A stretch of DNA of 64,000 nt from Castellaniella sp036379515 (GCF_036379515.1 NZ_DASVGN010000031.1:124001-188000); one strand, 5' to 3'; shown: positions 34,438 through 43,574, numbered from the stretch's first letter. The notes: a model not told the origin generated them from the sequence alone. Numbers and translations are program-made.

Positions 34438-34482
34438 CCTCGCGACAGGCAGGTATGGCCTTGCGGGGGACCTGCCGCGAGG
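34438..34482 (+). other. strong hairpin between the SDR gene and lplB
   Basis: CCTCGCG (34438-34444) pairs with CGCGAGG (34476-34482), and GCAGGT (34449-34454) with ACCTGC (34470-34475). There is no T-run after it. It may end or protect the SDR transcript. Confidence 0.5.
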
Positions 34483-34488
34483 CATAAT
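34461..34488 (+). promoter_or_regulatory. possible promoter of lplB-lplA
   Basis: TTGCGG (34461-34466), a 16-base spacer and CATAAT (34483-34488), 31 bases before the lplB ATG. It overlaps the hairpin at 34438-34482. Confidence 0.35.
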
Positions 34489-34519
34489 GGCGCAGTTTTC
34501 TGACTCCACGAGACGACGT

Positions 34520-34825
34520 ATGGCCAAGTCGCAGTTGGCAGGCGGGCGCCGCCATGCCGAATATAAAATTCCCGGCGGCAAGCTGCTAGTGGTTGATCTG
34601 TTGGTCGAAGATGGCCATTTGCACGACGTGCAGCTGTCGGGGGACTTCTTCCTGGAACCTCCCGAGACCCTTGATGCGATCAATGCGGCCTTGGTGGGGC
34701 TTCCCGCCGATGGCGATGCAGCCAGCGTCGCGCAGGCCCTGGCTCCGGTGATCACCGCAGACGTGATGCTGTTTGGCATTACCGTGGATGGCATTGCCGT
34801 GGTTATCCAGAGGGCGCTGGCATGA
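34520..34825 (+). CDS. lplB: lipoate--protein ligase accessory subunit, LplB-like (C-terminal domain protein)
   Basis: Small protein of 101 residues that resembles the C-terminal domain of LplA, encoded separately as in the two-part ligases first known from Thermoplasma. Visible family features are EYKIPGGKLLVVDLLVEDG and LSGDFFLEPPETLDAIN. In that system the small subunit is needed for lipoyl adenylation by LplA. The start codon at 34520 is followed 102 codons later by a four-base overlap with lplA, so the two are coupled. An in-frame ATG at 34487 lies over the promoter region and is less likely. Confidence 0.75.
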   Translation: MAKSQLAGGRRHAEYKIPGGKLLVVDLLVEDGHLHDVQLSGDFFLEPPETLDAINAALVGLPADGDAASVAQALAPVITADVMLFGITVDGIAVVIQRALA

Positions 34826-35607
34826 GCACTGTGACCCGGACCCGCTGGACAGACTACGACTGGCAGCTGATCCATACCGAGCCACAGTCGCCGCTCATGC
34901 ATCTCGCGCTTGACGAGGTGCTGCTCAACGAGGTGGCGGCCGGACGTCGAGCCCCCACGGTGCGCATTTGGGAATGGTCGGCCCCGGCCATTATTCTGGG
35001 CATCTTTCAATCAGTCAAAAATGAGGTCGACATGCAGGCCGCCCAGCGCTTTGGCGTGCAAGTCGTGCGTCGCATCAGCGGCGGCGGGGCGATGTTCGTC
35101 GAACCCGGCAGTGCCATCACGTATTCCATCTATGCGCCCAAGGCACTCATTGCAGGGATGAGCTTCCAGGAGGCCTATGCCGACATGGATGCTTTTACGC
35201 TGGAGGCCCTCAAGACCATGGGTATCGAAGCCTGGTATCAACCGCTCAACGACATCACCTCGGCCGATGGCAAGATCGGCGGAGCGGCTCAGGCGCACCG
35301 AGGCGGCGGCGTGCTGCACCATGTGACCATGGCCTATGACATGGATGCCGACAAGATGGTCGGGGTGCTGCGCATTGGGCGCGAAAAGCTGTCCGACAAG
35401 GGGACCAAGTCGGCCAAAAAGCGCGTGGACCCGCTGCGCCGCCAGACGGGCCTGGCACGCGAGGTCATTCTGGATCGCATGATAGAGACCTTTCGCCAGC
35501 GGTATGGCTTGCAGGCAGGGGCTCTGACAGCCGGCGAGCTTCAAGCGGCAAATCAGCTGATAATCGAAAAATTCGATACCCCTGCCTGGCTGAACAAGGT
35601 CCCTTGA
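34822..35607 (+). CDS. lplA: lipoate--protein ligase A, catalytic subunit
   Basis: Ligase of 261 residues that attaches lipoate to E2 and H proteins. The BirA/LplA fold shows the lipoate-binding RRISGGGAMFVEPGSAI (about residue 89) and the catalytic Lys region DGKIGGAAQAHRGGGVLHH near 150. It lacks the C-terminal accessory domain of E. coli LplA; that domain is supplied by the overlapping upstream gene. It could also be an octanoyl- or lipoyl-transferase of the same superfamily. Confidence 0.85.
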   Translation: MSTVTRTRWTDYDWQLIHTEPQSPLMHLALDEVLLNEVAAGRRAPTVRIWEWSAPAIILGIFQSVKNEVDMQAAQRFGVQVVRRISGGGAMFVEPGSAITYSIYAPKALIAGMSFQEAYADMDAFTLEALKTMGIEAWYQPLNDITSADGKIGGAAQAHRGGGVLHHVTMAYDMDADKMVGVLRIGREKLSDKGTKSAKKRVDPLRRQTGLAREVILDRMIETFRQRYGLQAGALTAGELQAANQLIIEKFDTPAWLNKVP

Positions 35608-35642
35608 TTCGGGTGCTCGTTGGCCTCGCGACGTGGCTATCG

Positions 35643-36038
35643 CTATCGGACGACTTTGAGCACCATCATTGTGCCGATGCCCATGAGTGTCATGACCAAC
35701 GATCCGCCGACGTGGATGACCATCGAGGTGGCCATCCAGCCATAGCGGCCTTGCTGCAGCAGGAGTGACAGCTCGGCCGAGAAGGTAGAAAAAGTCGTGA
35801 GCCCGCCGCAGAAACCGGTGATGATGAAAAGTCGCATCTGTGGTGAGAGCCCGGGATGCGCGCCGAACCATGCCACGGCGAGCCCGATGATGTAGCCGCC
35901 CAGCAGGTTGGCGACCAGGGTGCCAGGGGGCAGGGTGGGGAACAGTGCATTGAGGCTGGTTCCCAGCCACCAGCGGAGGATGGCACCGACGCTGGCACCT
36001 AGTGAGATGGCGATGAGGGTGGTGGGGAGAGTGGGCAC
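35643..36038 (-). CDS. crcB: fluoride ion channel CrcB/Fluc
   Basis: Small membrane channel that expels fluoride, acting as an antiparallel dimer. The 131-residue protein has four helices; the conserved GASVGAILRWW, TLVANLLGGYIIGL with the pore Asn, and GFCGGLTTFSTFS with the central sodium-site and Phe-box residues are all present. Its transcript begins with a fluoride riboswitch (36083-36171), a strong independent support for the function. Confidence 0.96.
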   Translation of the reverse strand: MPTLPTTLIAISLGASVGAILRWWLGTSLNALFPTLPPGTLVANLLGGYIIGLAVAWFGAHPGLSPQMRLFIITGFCGGLTTFSTFSAELSLLLQQGRYGWMATSMVIHVGGSLVMTLMGIGTMMVLKVVR

Positions 36039-36082
36039 GAGGTTCCTTGTCTAAGTGAGTGAACCGGCTACCCAGTGGGCAT

Positions 36083-36171
36083 GAAAAATGCCTACAACCC
36101 GGGTGATCCGGTAGTTGTAGGCATCATCAGCCTGCGAGCAGGCGGTTCATGGAGGGATGCCATCTCCATTC
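36083..36171 (-). promoter_or_regulatory. fluoride riboswitch (crcB motif) with terminator
   Basis: On the minus strand the leader reads GGAGATGGCATCCCTCCATG, then AACCGCC, a small stem-loop and GCTGATGATGCCTAC, all diagnostic of the fluoride aptamer (about 36171 down to 36117). The 3' end of the aptamer also forms an 11-bp terminator stem (36114-36124 with 36088-36098) followed by TTTTT at 36084-36088. Fluoride binding would stop terminator formation and allow crcB transcription. Confidence 0.93.
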
Positions 36172-36333
36172 AGCATAAAAATATTACCAGCCAGTTGCCG
36201 CCGCCGGCAAGAGGCGTTTGTCTGAGAGGTGTGGCCTGGACAGCGTCCGCGCGAGATACACTGCGAACAGCCATGAGAGTGCGGCACGTGCCGGCAGGCC
36301 CAGTGTCGTAGACTTTTTGAAGGAACGGTTCTT

Positions 36334-37110
36334 ATGTTGATGGTCTTGTCCCCAGCCAAAAAGTTGGATTACGACACTCCGGTGCGCACCACACTGCAGT
36401 CTGTGCCGGTGTTCCGGGAGCAGACGCTGGCGCTGGTTCGCGTGATGCAACGCCAGTCGCCGGCGGATTTGTCGCGCCTGATGGGGTTGTCCGAGGCGCT
36501 GTCACGCCTCAATGCCGAGCGCTATGCTGCTTGGGCCGACGTGCCTGATGTCGCGCAGGCTCGACAGGCGGCCCTTGCCTTCAATGGCGACGTGTACGAA
36601 GGCTTGCAGGCGCCCGCGTGGTCGGACGCACAGTTTTCGTGGGCACAAAAGCATCTGGCCATCCTTAGCGGACTCTACGGGGTGTTGCGCCCCCTGGATC
36701 TGATTCAGCCCTATCGGCTCGAAATGGGCACGCGTCTGCGTACGTCGCACGGCGCGACCTTGTATGCGTTTTGGGCGAGCCAGATCGCGTTGGAACTGAA
36801 TCGACGCCTGGATGTGTTGCCGGGTGAACGGGTGCTGCTGAATCTGGCCTCCGCGGAGTATTTCAAGTCGGTCGACCGTGGCTCGCTGCAGGCGCGCGTG
36901 GTGGAGTGCGTATTCCAGGATGAGAAAAATGGCGTCTGGAAGGTCATCAGCTTCTATGCCAAGCGGGCGCGTGGCCTGATGGCGCGTTATGTCGTGGAGC
37001 ACCGAGTGAAGTCGGTAAATGCACTTCAGGCCTTTGACGCCGAAGGCTATCAGTACGCTGCACAGGAATCGACTGCCGACCGCCTGGTTTTCCGCCGTGC
37101 GGCGCAATGA
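36334..37110 (+). CDS. yaaA: peroxide stress protein YaaA (DUF328)
   Basis: Cytosolic protein of 258 residues, the usual size. YaaA limits the damage from hydrogen peroxide by keeping intracellular iron low, and it has a DNA-binding fold. Family hallmarks are VLSPAKKLDYDTP at the N terminus, FNGDVYEGLQAPAWS, LSGLYGVLRPLDLIQPYRLE and FYAKRARGLMARY. AGGA precedes the ATG by about ten bases. Diverges from crcB. Confidence 0.94.
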   Translation: MLMVLSPAKKLDYDTPVRTTLQSVPVFREQTLALVRVMQRQSPADLSRLMGLSEALSRLNAERYAAWADVPDVAQARQAALAFNGDVYEGLQAPAWSDAQFSWAQKHLAILSGLYGVLRPLDLIQPYRLEMGTRLRTSHGATLYAFWASQIALELNRRLDVLPGERVLLNLASAEYFKSVDRGSLQARVVECVFQDEKNGVWKVISFYAKRARGLMARYVVEHRVKSVNALQAFDAEGYQYAAQESTADRLVFRRAAQ

Positions 37111-37128
37111 AGAGCGCGCCGGACAAAA

Positions 37129-39351
37129 TCAGCCCTGTTGAGCCGCAGCTGTTCCCGGCAGCGGCTTGTCGTCGGCCTCGATTTTACACGTGTTTTCGCG
37201 GATGACCTGCGCGGCCTGCGTCATTTGCCGCAGCGGGTAGGCAATAGTGGCCAGTCCACCCTCGGTTTCGATGACTTTGGGGGGGCTGGCTTCGTAGCCC
37301 CGCAGCAGGTCTTGTGTGGCCTGGATGGCGCGCGCGATGCCTTTGGGTTCGTCGTCCATTTGGGCCAGGTTCGGAATGACGGCGGCGATCTGCGAAGCCA
37401 GGGTGTGGTTCTGGATCAGGAGCCGGTTGAGCTCCGGGACATGGCGCTGCTTGCGCACGGGCTCGTCCATCATCCGGTAGAACGCCGCCGTAAAATTGCT
37501 GAAGGCCAGGTGAACATTCTTGCGGGCCAGGCTCCAGCGGATCTGTGCTTCTTGCTCGTCGGTGCCGGGAACTCCGGCCCGGATGCCCCGTACTGTTCTG
37601 ACGTAGTCCAGGCCGCTTTGCAGGAACGCAAGATTGGCCTTGCGCAGTGCCCCGGCCAGGGTATCCAGGTTGTGGCGCTCCCAGGAGGGGAGGATGTAGC
37701 TGCAGCCCAACGCGAGGACGCTACCGATGGCAGTGTCCAGCAGCCGTTCACCAACGACGGCAGTCGAGCCGGGGATCAGCAGGTGAAAGGCCATGAGCAC
37801 CAGCGTGGTGTTCGAAAGCGCCGACAATGTGTAGTTCACCTGAACTAGCCCATAACCCAGGATGCTGCAGGCGATCAGGATGAAGATGTACAGGGCCTCG
37901 TTCTGAACCACGGCAAAGATGACGAGCGCCATCCCGCAACCCAGCAAGGTGCCCATGAGCCGCCAGCCGTTGCGCTGACGAGTCAGCGCGAAGCCCGGCT
38001 TCATGATGATGAGTACGGTCAGAATGATCCAGTAACTATGGCCTGCCATGCCTGGGTCCAGTGTGCGGACGATGGGGGCGTGCCCCATGACCAGCCCGAT
38101 GGCCATGGCGATCATGGCGGCAGCGGCCACCCGCAACGCATATCGAAAATGGATCGACTGCATATTCAGGTTGCGCAGCAGGGTGTCAGGGCGCCACTTC
38201 TGCTGGGTGAGGAATCGGTTCAGCGTCTTGTTGGCCGCGGTATTGTCGGAGGCTACCGCGACCTGACGGTGAGTGTGATCGGCCATGTGATCGACGCGGT
38301 TGGTCACGTTGCGCAGCCGTCGCAAGACCTGAACCAGCAGCGCGTAGAGTTCGGGGTCGGATTGTGCGGTGCCCGCGTCGCGCAAGGATTGCAGTTCGAA
38401 CTCGAAGGCACGCAGCTCAGCCTTGACGCTGTTGCGTATGCGGGTGTGGCGGTTGCGTGCCACATTGAGCGCCAGACCCGCAATGTTGTTAGCCAGCTTG
38501 TTCATGGCGTCGCGCGCAAACAGCAGGATGTCGCTGTCGGGTAGTTGCTGGCGCAAGGTGGCGTAATCCGTATGGGTGGCCACCATGCTGTCAAGCAGCC
38601 CCACCATGTCCACGAACAGGTTGAGCAGGCCCTGCCGCAGCCGGTCCCCCCGTGATTGCGTGCCTTGTGGCAGCTCGCGCAGCACCATGTCGCGGGCGAC
38701 TTGATGCGCGTCGGTCATGGCGGTCTGCGCGCGAATGAGCTGACGATAATTGTCTTCGATGTCCAGGTGGACGTCGTAAAAGCGTGCACGAGCGGCGATG
38801 TAGTCGGCGGTCGCAAAGAGCGCGACGGAGAGCGCCTGCTGTTCTTCCCGGTGCCAGAGAACGCGGTGGGCAATGGCGCTGTAGCTCAGGTAGAAGGTGC
38901 CTCCCAGAAACGAAATCAGCGTGTAGCTCCAGACTTCAGCCGGGGCCATGGGTGTGCGCATGGTGAGCGTCATGATGAGCAGGCACGCAAAGCCCAGAAG
39001 CCCTCCGTGCTTGCCGTAGACCGTGAGCATCGAAAATGCGAAACACAGGGCGGGCACGACTACCCAGATGGCGAGCGCGTAGCTGGAGGCCAGGCCTGTG
39101 ATGGCCGTGGTGACCGAGCACAGACACAAGGCGGCGACCATGCCGTTGATCCCGTATCGGCGTGGGCCTCCCGGTTGATCCAGGATGGCGACGCAGCCCG
39201 CCCCAACGGCGGCGATGAACCCCCCCGACACCCACGAGAATATGCCCCAGAGCACCAGCGCCGGCAGCAAGACTCCAACGGACTGCCGCAGGCCGCCGAA
39301 AAAGTAGTGGCTGTAGAAGAAGCGCTGCAGCTGTGAAGTGGTGGAGGTCAT
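37129..39351 (-). CDS. FUSC/YccS-YhfK family inner-membrane protein
   Basis: Protein of 740 residues with two membrane bundles (about residues 15-165 and 405-540), each followed by a long helical cytosolic domain. This is the layout of the YccS/YhfK branch of the fusaric acid resistance (FUSC) superfamily, which includes the aromatic carboxylic acid efflux protein AaeB. Family features are RYALRVAAAAMIAMAIGLVM and HSYWIILTVLIIMKPGFALT at the start of the second bundle, and RQRNGWRLMGTLLGC. No membrane-fusion or outer-membrane partner adjoins it. Substrate unknown. Confidence 0.87.
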   Translation of the reverse strand: MTSTTSQLQRFFYSHYFFGGLRQSVGVLLPALVLWGIFSWVSGGFIAAVGAGCVAILDQPGGPRRYGINGMVAALCLCSVTTAITGLASSYALAIWVVVPALCFAFSMLTVYGKHGGLLGFACLLIMTLTMRTPMAPAEVWSYTLISFLGGTFYLSYSAIAHRVLWHREEQQALSVALFATADYIAARARFYDVHLDIEDNYRQLIRAQTAMTDAHQVARDMVLRELPQGTQSRGDRLRQGLLNLFVDMVGLLDSMVATHTDYATLRQQLPDSDILLFARDAMNKLANNIAGLALNVARNRHTRIRNSVKAELRAFEFELQSLRDAGTAQSDPELYALLVQVLRRLRNVTNRVDHMADHTHRQVAVASDNTAANKTLNRFLTQQKWRPDTLLRNLNMQSIHFRYALRVAAAAMIAMAIGLVMGHAPIVRTLDPGMAGHSYWIILTVLIIMKPGFALTRQRNGWRLMGTLLGCGMALVIFAVVQNEALYIFILIACSILGYGLVQVNYTLSALSNTTLVLMAFHLLIPGSTAVVGERLLDTAIGSVLALGCSYILPSWERHNLDTLAGALRKANLAFLQSGLDYVRTVRGIRAGVPGTDEQEAQIRWSLARKNVHLAFSNFTAAFYRMMDEPVRKQRHVPELNRLLIQNHTLASQIAAVIPNLAQMDDEPKGIARAIQATQDLLRGYEASPPKVIETEGGLATIAYPLRQMTQAAQVIRENTCKIEADDKPLPGTAAAQQG

Positions 39352-39607
39352 GCAGCCGGTATCCGCACTGATGCGATGAATTTTGATAGTACCGGAATTT
39401 CAGTGGCACCCTGGAAGCCAAGGAACATGCGGATTGACAAGCAGATCGCACAAACAGAATAATGGCCACGAGGGTTTCGGGTGTGTCTGAAGCCCGCCAC
39501 GCCGCGCAGTTTCAGAAGTTGTGACGCGACAAAATTTCCAACGTTCACGAACTTGAAGTCGTGTCTTTGGGTTTGTGCAGGTTGCGACAAAAGGTGGAGG
39601 TCAAAGC

Positions 39608-40852
39608 ATGAAGCTATCTTCTACGGGTAAATTGGCGGTTGCACTGGCGCTGGTGGGCGGTGCGGGGCTGGCGTTCGGGCCAGGAGCCTGGGCAGCCGGT
39701 ACGGTGAATGTCGGTTTATCCACCACCATGAGCGGCGCCATCGGCCCGCTGGGTCAGTCGAACAAAAATGGCATCGAACTGGCCATTGCAAAAATCAATG
39801 CCGAAGGCGGCCTGCTGGGCAAGCAGATCAAGCTGCTATCGGCAGAAGACACGGCAAAACCAGCAACGGGCGTGACGAACGCCCGTAATTTTGTGCTTTC
39901 GGACAAGGTCAAGGCTCTGTTCGGCCCTGTGAGCAGTGCCGTGGGTTCAGCCGAAGCCGGAGTGGCTGCACAATACAAGGTGCCGATCTTCTACTCGGTA
40001 TCCAATGACGTAGACCAGACGGGCCGGTCATTTTCCAAGTATGTTTTTCAGGTGGTTCCCAGCACCTTCATGGAGCCCCACGCAGTGGCTTCTTACATTG
40101 CCAAAGAAGGCAGGGAAAAAGGCTGGAAGACCTACTACACCGTGAGTCCTGATTACAGCTTCGGGCGTACGACGGTCGACGAATTCCTCAAAGGCATGAA
40201 AGCCAATGGCGCCAGCGTCGATCTCGTGGGTCAGCAGTGGCCGGGCCTGGGGTCCAGCGACTTCAGCCAGTACATCTCGGCGATCATGTCCAAGAAGCCC
40301 GACTTCCTGTTCGTGGGCCAGTATGGGGGCGACCTGGTGACCTTCACCAAGCAGGCTGAAGGCGCGGGGCTCTTCAAGGCGGCCAGCGTGTATGCGGGGT
40401 ACTGGATGGGCGCCTTGCAGGCTCTGGGTGCCAGTGCGCCAGCCGGGGTCATCAGTTCGGATCGCGCGGCACCGTTTTATCTGTCGCCCTCTGAAGACAT
40501 GAAGTCATTCACCAAGGAATACCACAGCAAGTTTGGCGGTTGGCCGCCAAGCTGGGCCATTCTTGGGTACTCCGCAGTTGAAACCTGGGCGCAGGGCGTG
40601 AAGAAGGCAGGGTCGTTCGATGCCGACAAGGTCGCAGCGGCACTCAGTGGCGCCACCATCCACAGTGCGTTGCGGGGTTCCTTCACGATTCGTGAGTGTG
40701 ACCATCAGGCCGAGGTCCCGGAATACATGGGGGTGCTCTCCAAGGACGTGAATGCCGAGTACGGCATCCGCACCATGGATCACGTCGAAAAGATCCCGGG
40801 ATCAAAGATCATGATGACGTGCAAGGCCAAGCTGGCTCTGCAGAAATCATAA
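39608..40852 (+). CDS. livJ: branched-chain amino acid ABC transporter substrate-binding protein
   Basis: Periplasmic receptor of the Peripla_BP_6 family, 414 residues. The signal peptide ends near GAWAAG (residue about 30). The domain shows LSTTMSGAIGPLGQSNKNGI, INAEGGLLGKQIKLL and AEAGVAAQYKVPIFYSVSND. GGAGG precedes the ATG at 39608. First gene of a liv-type operon; members of this family also bind aromatic or amide ligands, so the branched-chain label is by family. Confidence 0.9.
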   Translation: MKLSSTGKLAVALALVGGAGLAFGPGAWAAGTVNVGLSTTMSGAIGPLGQSNKNGIELAIAKINAEGGLLGKQIKLLSAEDTAKPATGVTNARNFVLSDKVKALFGPVSSAVGSAEAGVAAQYKVPIFYSVSNDVDQTGRSFSKYVFQVVPSTFMEPHAVASYIAKEGREKGWKTYYTVSPDYSFGRTTVDEFLKGMKANGASVDLVGQQWPGLGSSDFSQYISAIMSKKPDFLFVGQYGGDLVTFTKQAEGAGLFKAASVYAGYWMGALQALGASAPAGVISSDRAAPFYLSPSEDMKSFTKEYHSKFGGWPPSWAILGYSAVETWAQGVKKAGSFDADKVAAALSGATIHSALRGSFTIRECDHQAEVPEYMGVLSKDVNAEYGIRTMDHVEKIPGSKIMMTCKAKLALQKS

Positions 40853-40872
40853 AAACTTCATAAAAGCCAGTC

Positions 40873-40902
40873 GCAACAGCCCGTGCCGTATCGGGCTGTT
40901 GC
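40873..40902 (+). other. stable hairpin between livJ and livH
   Basis: Perfect 11-bp stem GCAACAGCCCG/CGGGCTGTTGC with an eight-base loop and no T-run. It may protect the livJ mRNA end or partly terminate, giving more receptor than permease. Confidence 0.6.
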
Positions 40903-40951
40903 CAGTGCGTTCGGCATCTTGTCCTGGCCTCGATTCTCATAGGGTGGCTTC

Positions 40952-41836
40952 TTGACTCTGGCTGATTTTTTCACGCAGTTCTTTGGCGTGGTGACTAGCG
41001 CGAGCCTGCTGTTTCTGGTGGCGTCGGGGCTGACGCTGATTTTTGGCGCCATGCAGATCATCAACATCGCGCATGGCAGCTTTTACATGTTTGGCGCCTT
41101 CATCGTGGCCTCGTGGGTAGGGGCCAGCGCCGGCCACTCCGAACTCGCGTTCTGGCTCGCCATCATCGTGGCGCCCATCCTCGTGGGGGTGCTGGGGGCA
41201 CTGACCGAAATCCTGGTGTTGCGCCGACTCTATGCCAGCGAGCACCTGCTGCAGTTGCTGGCCACGTTCGGTCTGCTTTATCTATTTGAAGGCATCGCCC
41301 TCACGATCTGGGGAGGCAACTTCCGCTCTGTATCCATTCCTCCGTCGCTCCAGGGGCATCTGGCGGGGGTGGCAGGGGCCGTGCCTGTTTACGATCTTTT
41401 CATCCTGGCTGTGGCCATCGGGGTGGGGCTGTTCATGTGGTGGCTGTTGCAACGCACTCAACTGGGGTGGCGTATCCGCGCCGCTGTCGAAGATCCCGAG
41501 ATGCTGGCCGTTTCAGGAACCAACGTCAGTCTGCTGTTCACGGGCGTGTTTGCCCTGGGCGCCGTGTTGGCGGCGATTGCGGGGGTGATCGTGGGCCCCA
41601 TCCAATCCGTGACGACCGGGCTGGATACGCAGATTCTGATCGAGGCCTTCATCGTGGTGGTCATCGGAGGGCTGGGCTCCATTCCGGGGGCAGCCATTGG
41701 TGCCCTCATCATTGGCCTATTCAAGACGGTGGGGGTTTTGTGGGCTCCGAGCTTTGCCTCGGCGTCGATCTATCTGGCGATGATTCTGGTGCTTATCATC
41801 CGTCCTACCGGTTTGCTGGGAGTGTCTGAACGGTGA
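40952..41836 (+). CDS. livH: branched-chain amino acid ABC transporter permease LivH
   Basis: Inner-membrane permease of 294 residues with about eight helices. The LivH signatures are TLIFGAMQIINIAHGSFYMFG near the N terminus, and RAAVEDPEMLAVSGTNVSLL in the coupling loop. The start is TTG 40952, supported by AGGG(TGG) just upstream at 40941-40947. Its stop overlaps the livM start by four bases. Confidence 0.92.
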   Translation: MTLADFFTQFFGVVTSASLLFLVASGLTLIFGAMQIINIAHGSFYMFGAFIVASWVGASAGHSELAFWLAIIVAPILVGVLGALTEILVLRRLYASEHLLQLLATFGLLYLFEGIALTIWGGNFRSVSIPPSLQGHLAGVAGAVPVYDLFILAVAIGVGLFMWWLLQRTQLGWRIRAAVEDPEMLAVSGTNVSLLFTGVFALGAVLAAIAGVIVGPIQSVTTGLDTQILIEAFIVVVIGGLGSIPGAAIGALIIGLFKTVGVLWAPSFASASIYLAMILVLIIRPTGLLGVSER

Positions 41837-42831
41837 CTGCTGCCTCTGATTTGATTCACCATTGCAAGTTCTGGGCGGTGCCGCTGATCCTGGTCATTGG
41901 ATCGATCGTGATCTTCGGGCTTTCGTTCATGTTTCCGCCCGAATGGCTCTTCTTCCTGCAAAACGTCCTGGTGCTGGGGCTTTTCGCCGTGTCCACCAAC
42001 CTGTTGGTGGGCTACGGGGGCCTGGTATCGTTTGGTCAGGCTGTGTTCTATGGGCTCGGGGCGTATGTGGTCGCGTTGGGCTGGTTGCATCTGCACTGGC
42101 CATTCTGGGTTCTGTTCATCCTCAGCCCGATCGTCGGGGCGCTCAGCGCATTGGTCATTGGTGCTTTGGTCTTGCGTACCAAGACCTGGTACTTTGCGCT
42201 CCTGACCCTTGCCTTCTCGCAACTCTTTTTCACCATTGCCAATCAGTGGTATGGCTTCACGCGTGGGGCCAACGGCGTGTTCGGGTCCATGATTCCCATG
42301 GGCCTCCTGGACCCGCAGGTGGGCCTCTGGTTCGTGTTGATCATTTGCCTGGTGGCACTGTTGCTGCTCTGGATGATTACGGTCTCGCCGTTTGGGCTGA
42401 CGCTTCAGGCCTTGCGTGAAAACTCCAAGCGGCTCGAGGCGCTGGGCGTCAATCTGTATCGCTATCAGTTGTATGCCTTTGTATTGTCGGGCGCATTCTG
42501 CGCCTTGGCGGGGGCGTTGTTCGTGGTGCGCAGCCAGTCGGCCTATCCCGAGTTGCTCGAATGGACACAGTCTGGCGAGCCTATTCTGGTGTCGGTGATT
42601 GGTGGCCTGCATTACTTCCTTGGTCCACTGGTGGGGGCACTGATTTTCGTCTTCACCCATGATTATCTGGTGGCGCACAGCAACGCCTGGGAGCTCATCC
42701 TGGGCCTCACGCTGCTCCTCATCGTGCTGTTTGCGCCCAATGGCCTGCTGGGTGTGGGCCAGGGTGCCGGGCGCGCGGGTGGTGTGCGGGCCTTGCTGTC
42801 CTCTCTCCTGCCGAAAAAGAGGCACTCGTGA
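41833..42831 (+). CDS. livM: branched-chain amino acid ABC transporter permease LivM
   Basis: Second permease, 332 residues, about nine helices. LivM features are NLLVGYGGLVSFGQAVFYGL and RENSKRLEALGVNLYRYQLY in the coupling loop. The GTG start overlaps the livH stop, and its own stop overlaps the livG start, showing tight translational coupling. Confidence 0.93.
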   Translation: MTAASDLIHHCKFWAVPLILVIGSIVIFGLSFMFPPEWLFFLQNVLVLGLFAVSTNLLVGYGGLVSFGQAVFYGLGAYVVALGWLHLHWPFWVLFILSPIVGALSALVIGALVLRTKTWYFALLTLAFSQLFFTIANQWYGFTRGANGVFGSMIPMGLLDPQVGLWFVLIICLVALLLLWMITVSPFGLTLQALRENSKRLEALGVNLYRYQLYAFVLSGAFCALAGALFVVRSQSAYPELLEWTQSGEPILVSVIGGLHYFLGPLVGALIFVFTHDYLVAHSNAWELILGLTLLLIVLFAPNGLLGVGQGAGRAGGVRALLSSLLPKKRHS

Positions 42832-43574
42832 GTTTGCTCGACGTCACCGAATTGCGGAAAACCTTTGGCGGCTTCCATGCAGTCGACGGAGTGTCGTTCG
42901 CGGTCGAAGAAGGCTCCATCCACGCGGTCATAGGCCCCAATGGAGCAGGCAAGACGACCATGTTCAACCTGATTTCGGGGCATTCGCATCCCAGCGCCGG
43001 CGCCATCCGCTTCGCGGGGGATGATGTCACGCAGTCGTCGCCAGACGCCATGGTACGGCGCGGCCTCACGCGCGCGTTTCAGGTGACGACGATCTTCCCT
43101 AAATTGACCGTCCTTGAATCCGTAGAATGTGCAATCAGCGCGCGCCGTCACCAGAGCGCCAGCCTCTGGCTGTGGAATCGCCCCACTGCGCGGGCCGAGG
43201 CGCTCCAGCTTCTTGAAACCGTGGGCCTGGCCGAACTGGCCGACGTCCAGGCCGCCACCATGTCGCACGGCGACCAGCGCACCCTCGAAGTCACCCTTGC
43301 ACTGGCCACCCAGCCCAAGCTATTGCTCCTGGACGAACCCACGGCGGGGATGTCGCCCTTCGAAACCAAGAAGATGGTTGAACTGGTGCGCGACCTTACC
43401 CGATCTCGCGGCCTGACCGTGCTTTTCTGCGAGCACGATATCGGCACCGTGTTCACGATATCCGATAAGGTCACTGTGCTTCATCGAGGCCAGATCATCG
43501 CCGACGGCGCACCTGATGCCGTTCGAACCGACCAGCGAGTCATCGACGTATACCTTGGGCGGCGGAATTCCTGA
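42828..43574 (+). CDS. livG: branched-chain amino acid ABC transporter ATP-binding protein LivG
   Basis: ATPase of 248 residues. Walker A is GPNGAGKTTMFNLISG, the Q-loop region is RAFQVTTIFPKLTVLESVE, the signature is replaced by MSHGDQRTLEVTLAL, and Walker B is LLLLDEPTAGMSP. The SHGDQR form departs from LSGGQ but occurs in LivG-like subfamilies. GTG start with four-base overlap; the stop shares its last base with the livF ATG. Confidence 0.93.
   Translation: MSLLDVTELRKTFGGFHAVDGVSFAVEEGSIHAVIGPNGAGKTTMFNLISGHSHPSAGAIRFAGDDVTQSSPDAMVRRGLTRAFQVTTIFPKLTVLESVECAISARRHQSASLWLWNRPTARAEALQLLETVGLAELADVQAATMSHGDQRTLEVTLALATQPKLLLLDEPTAGMSPFETKKMVELVRDLTRSRGLTVLFCEHDIGTVFTISDKVTVLHRGQIIADGAPDAVRTDQRVIDVYLGRRNS

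Noticed and set aside
36075..36311. 78-codon plus-strand frame over the crcB leader
   Set aside because: It covers the minus-strand fluoride riboswitch, whose structure explains the sequence.
41770..42825. 351-codon minus-strand frame opposite livM
   Set aside because: Antisense to livM, Gln/His/Arg-rich, no recognisable family.
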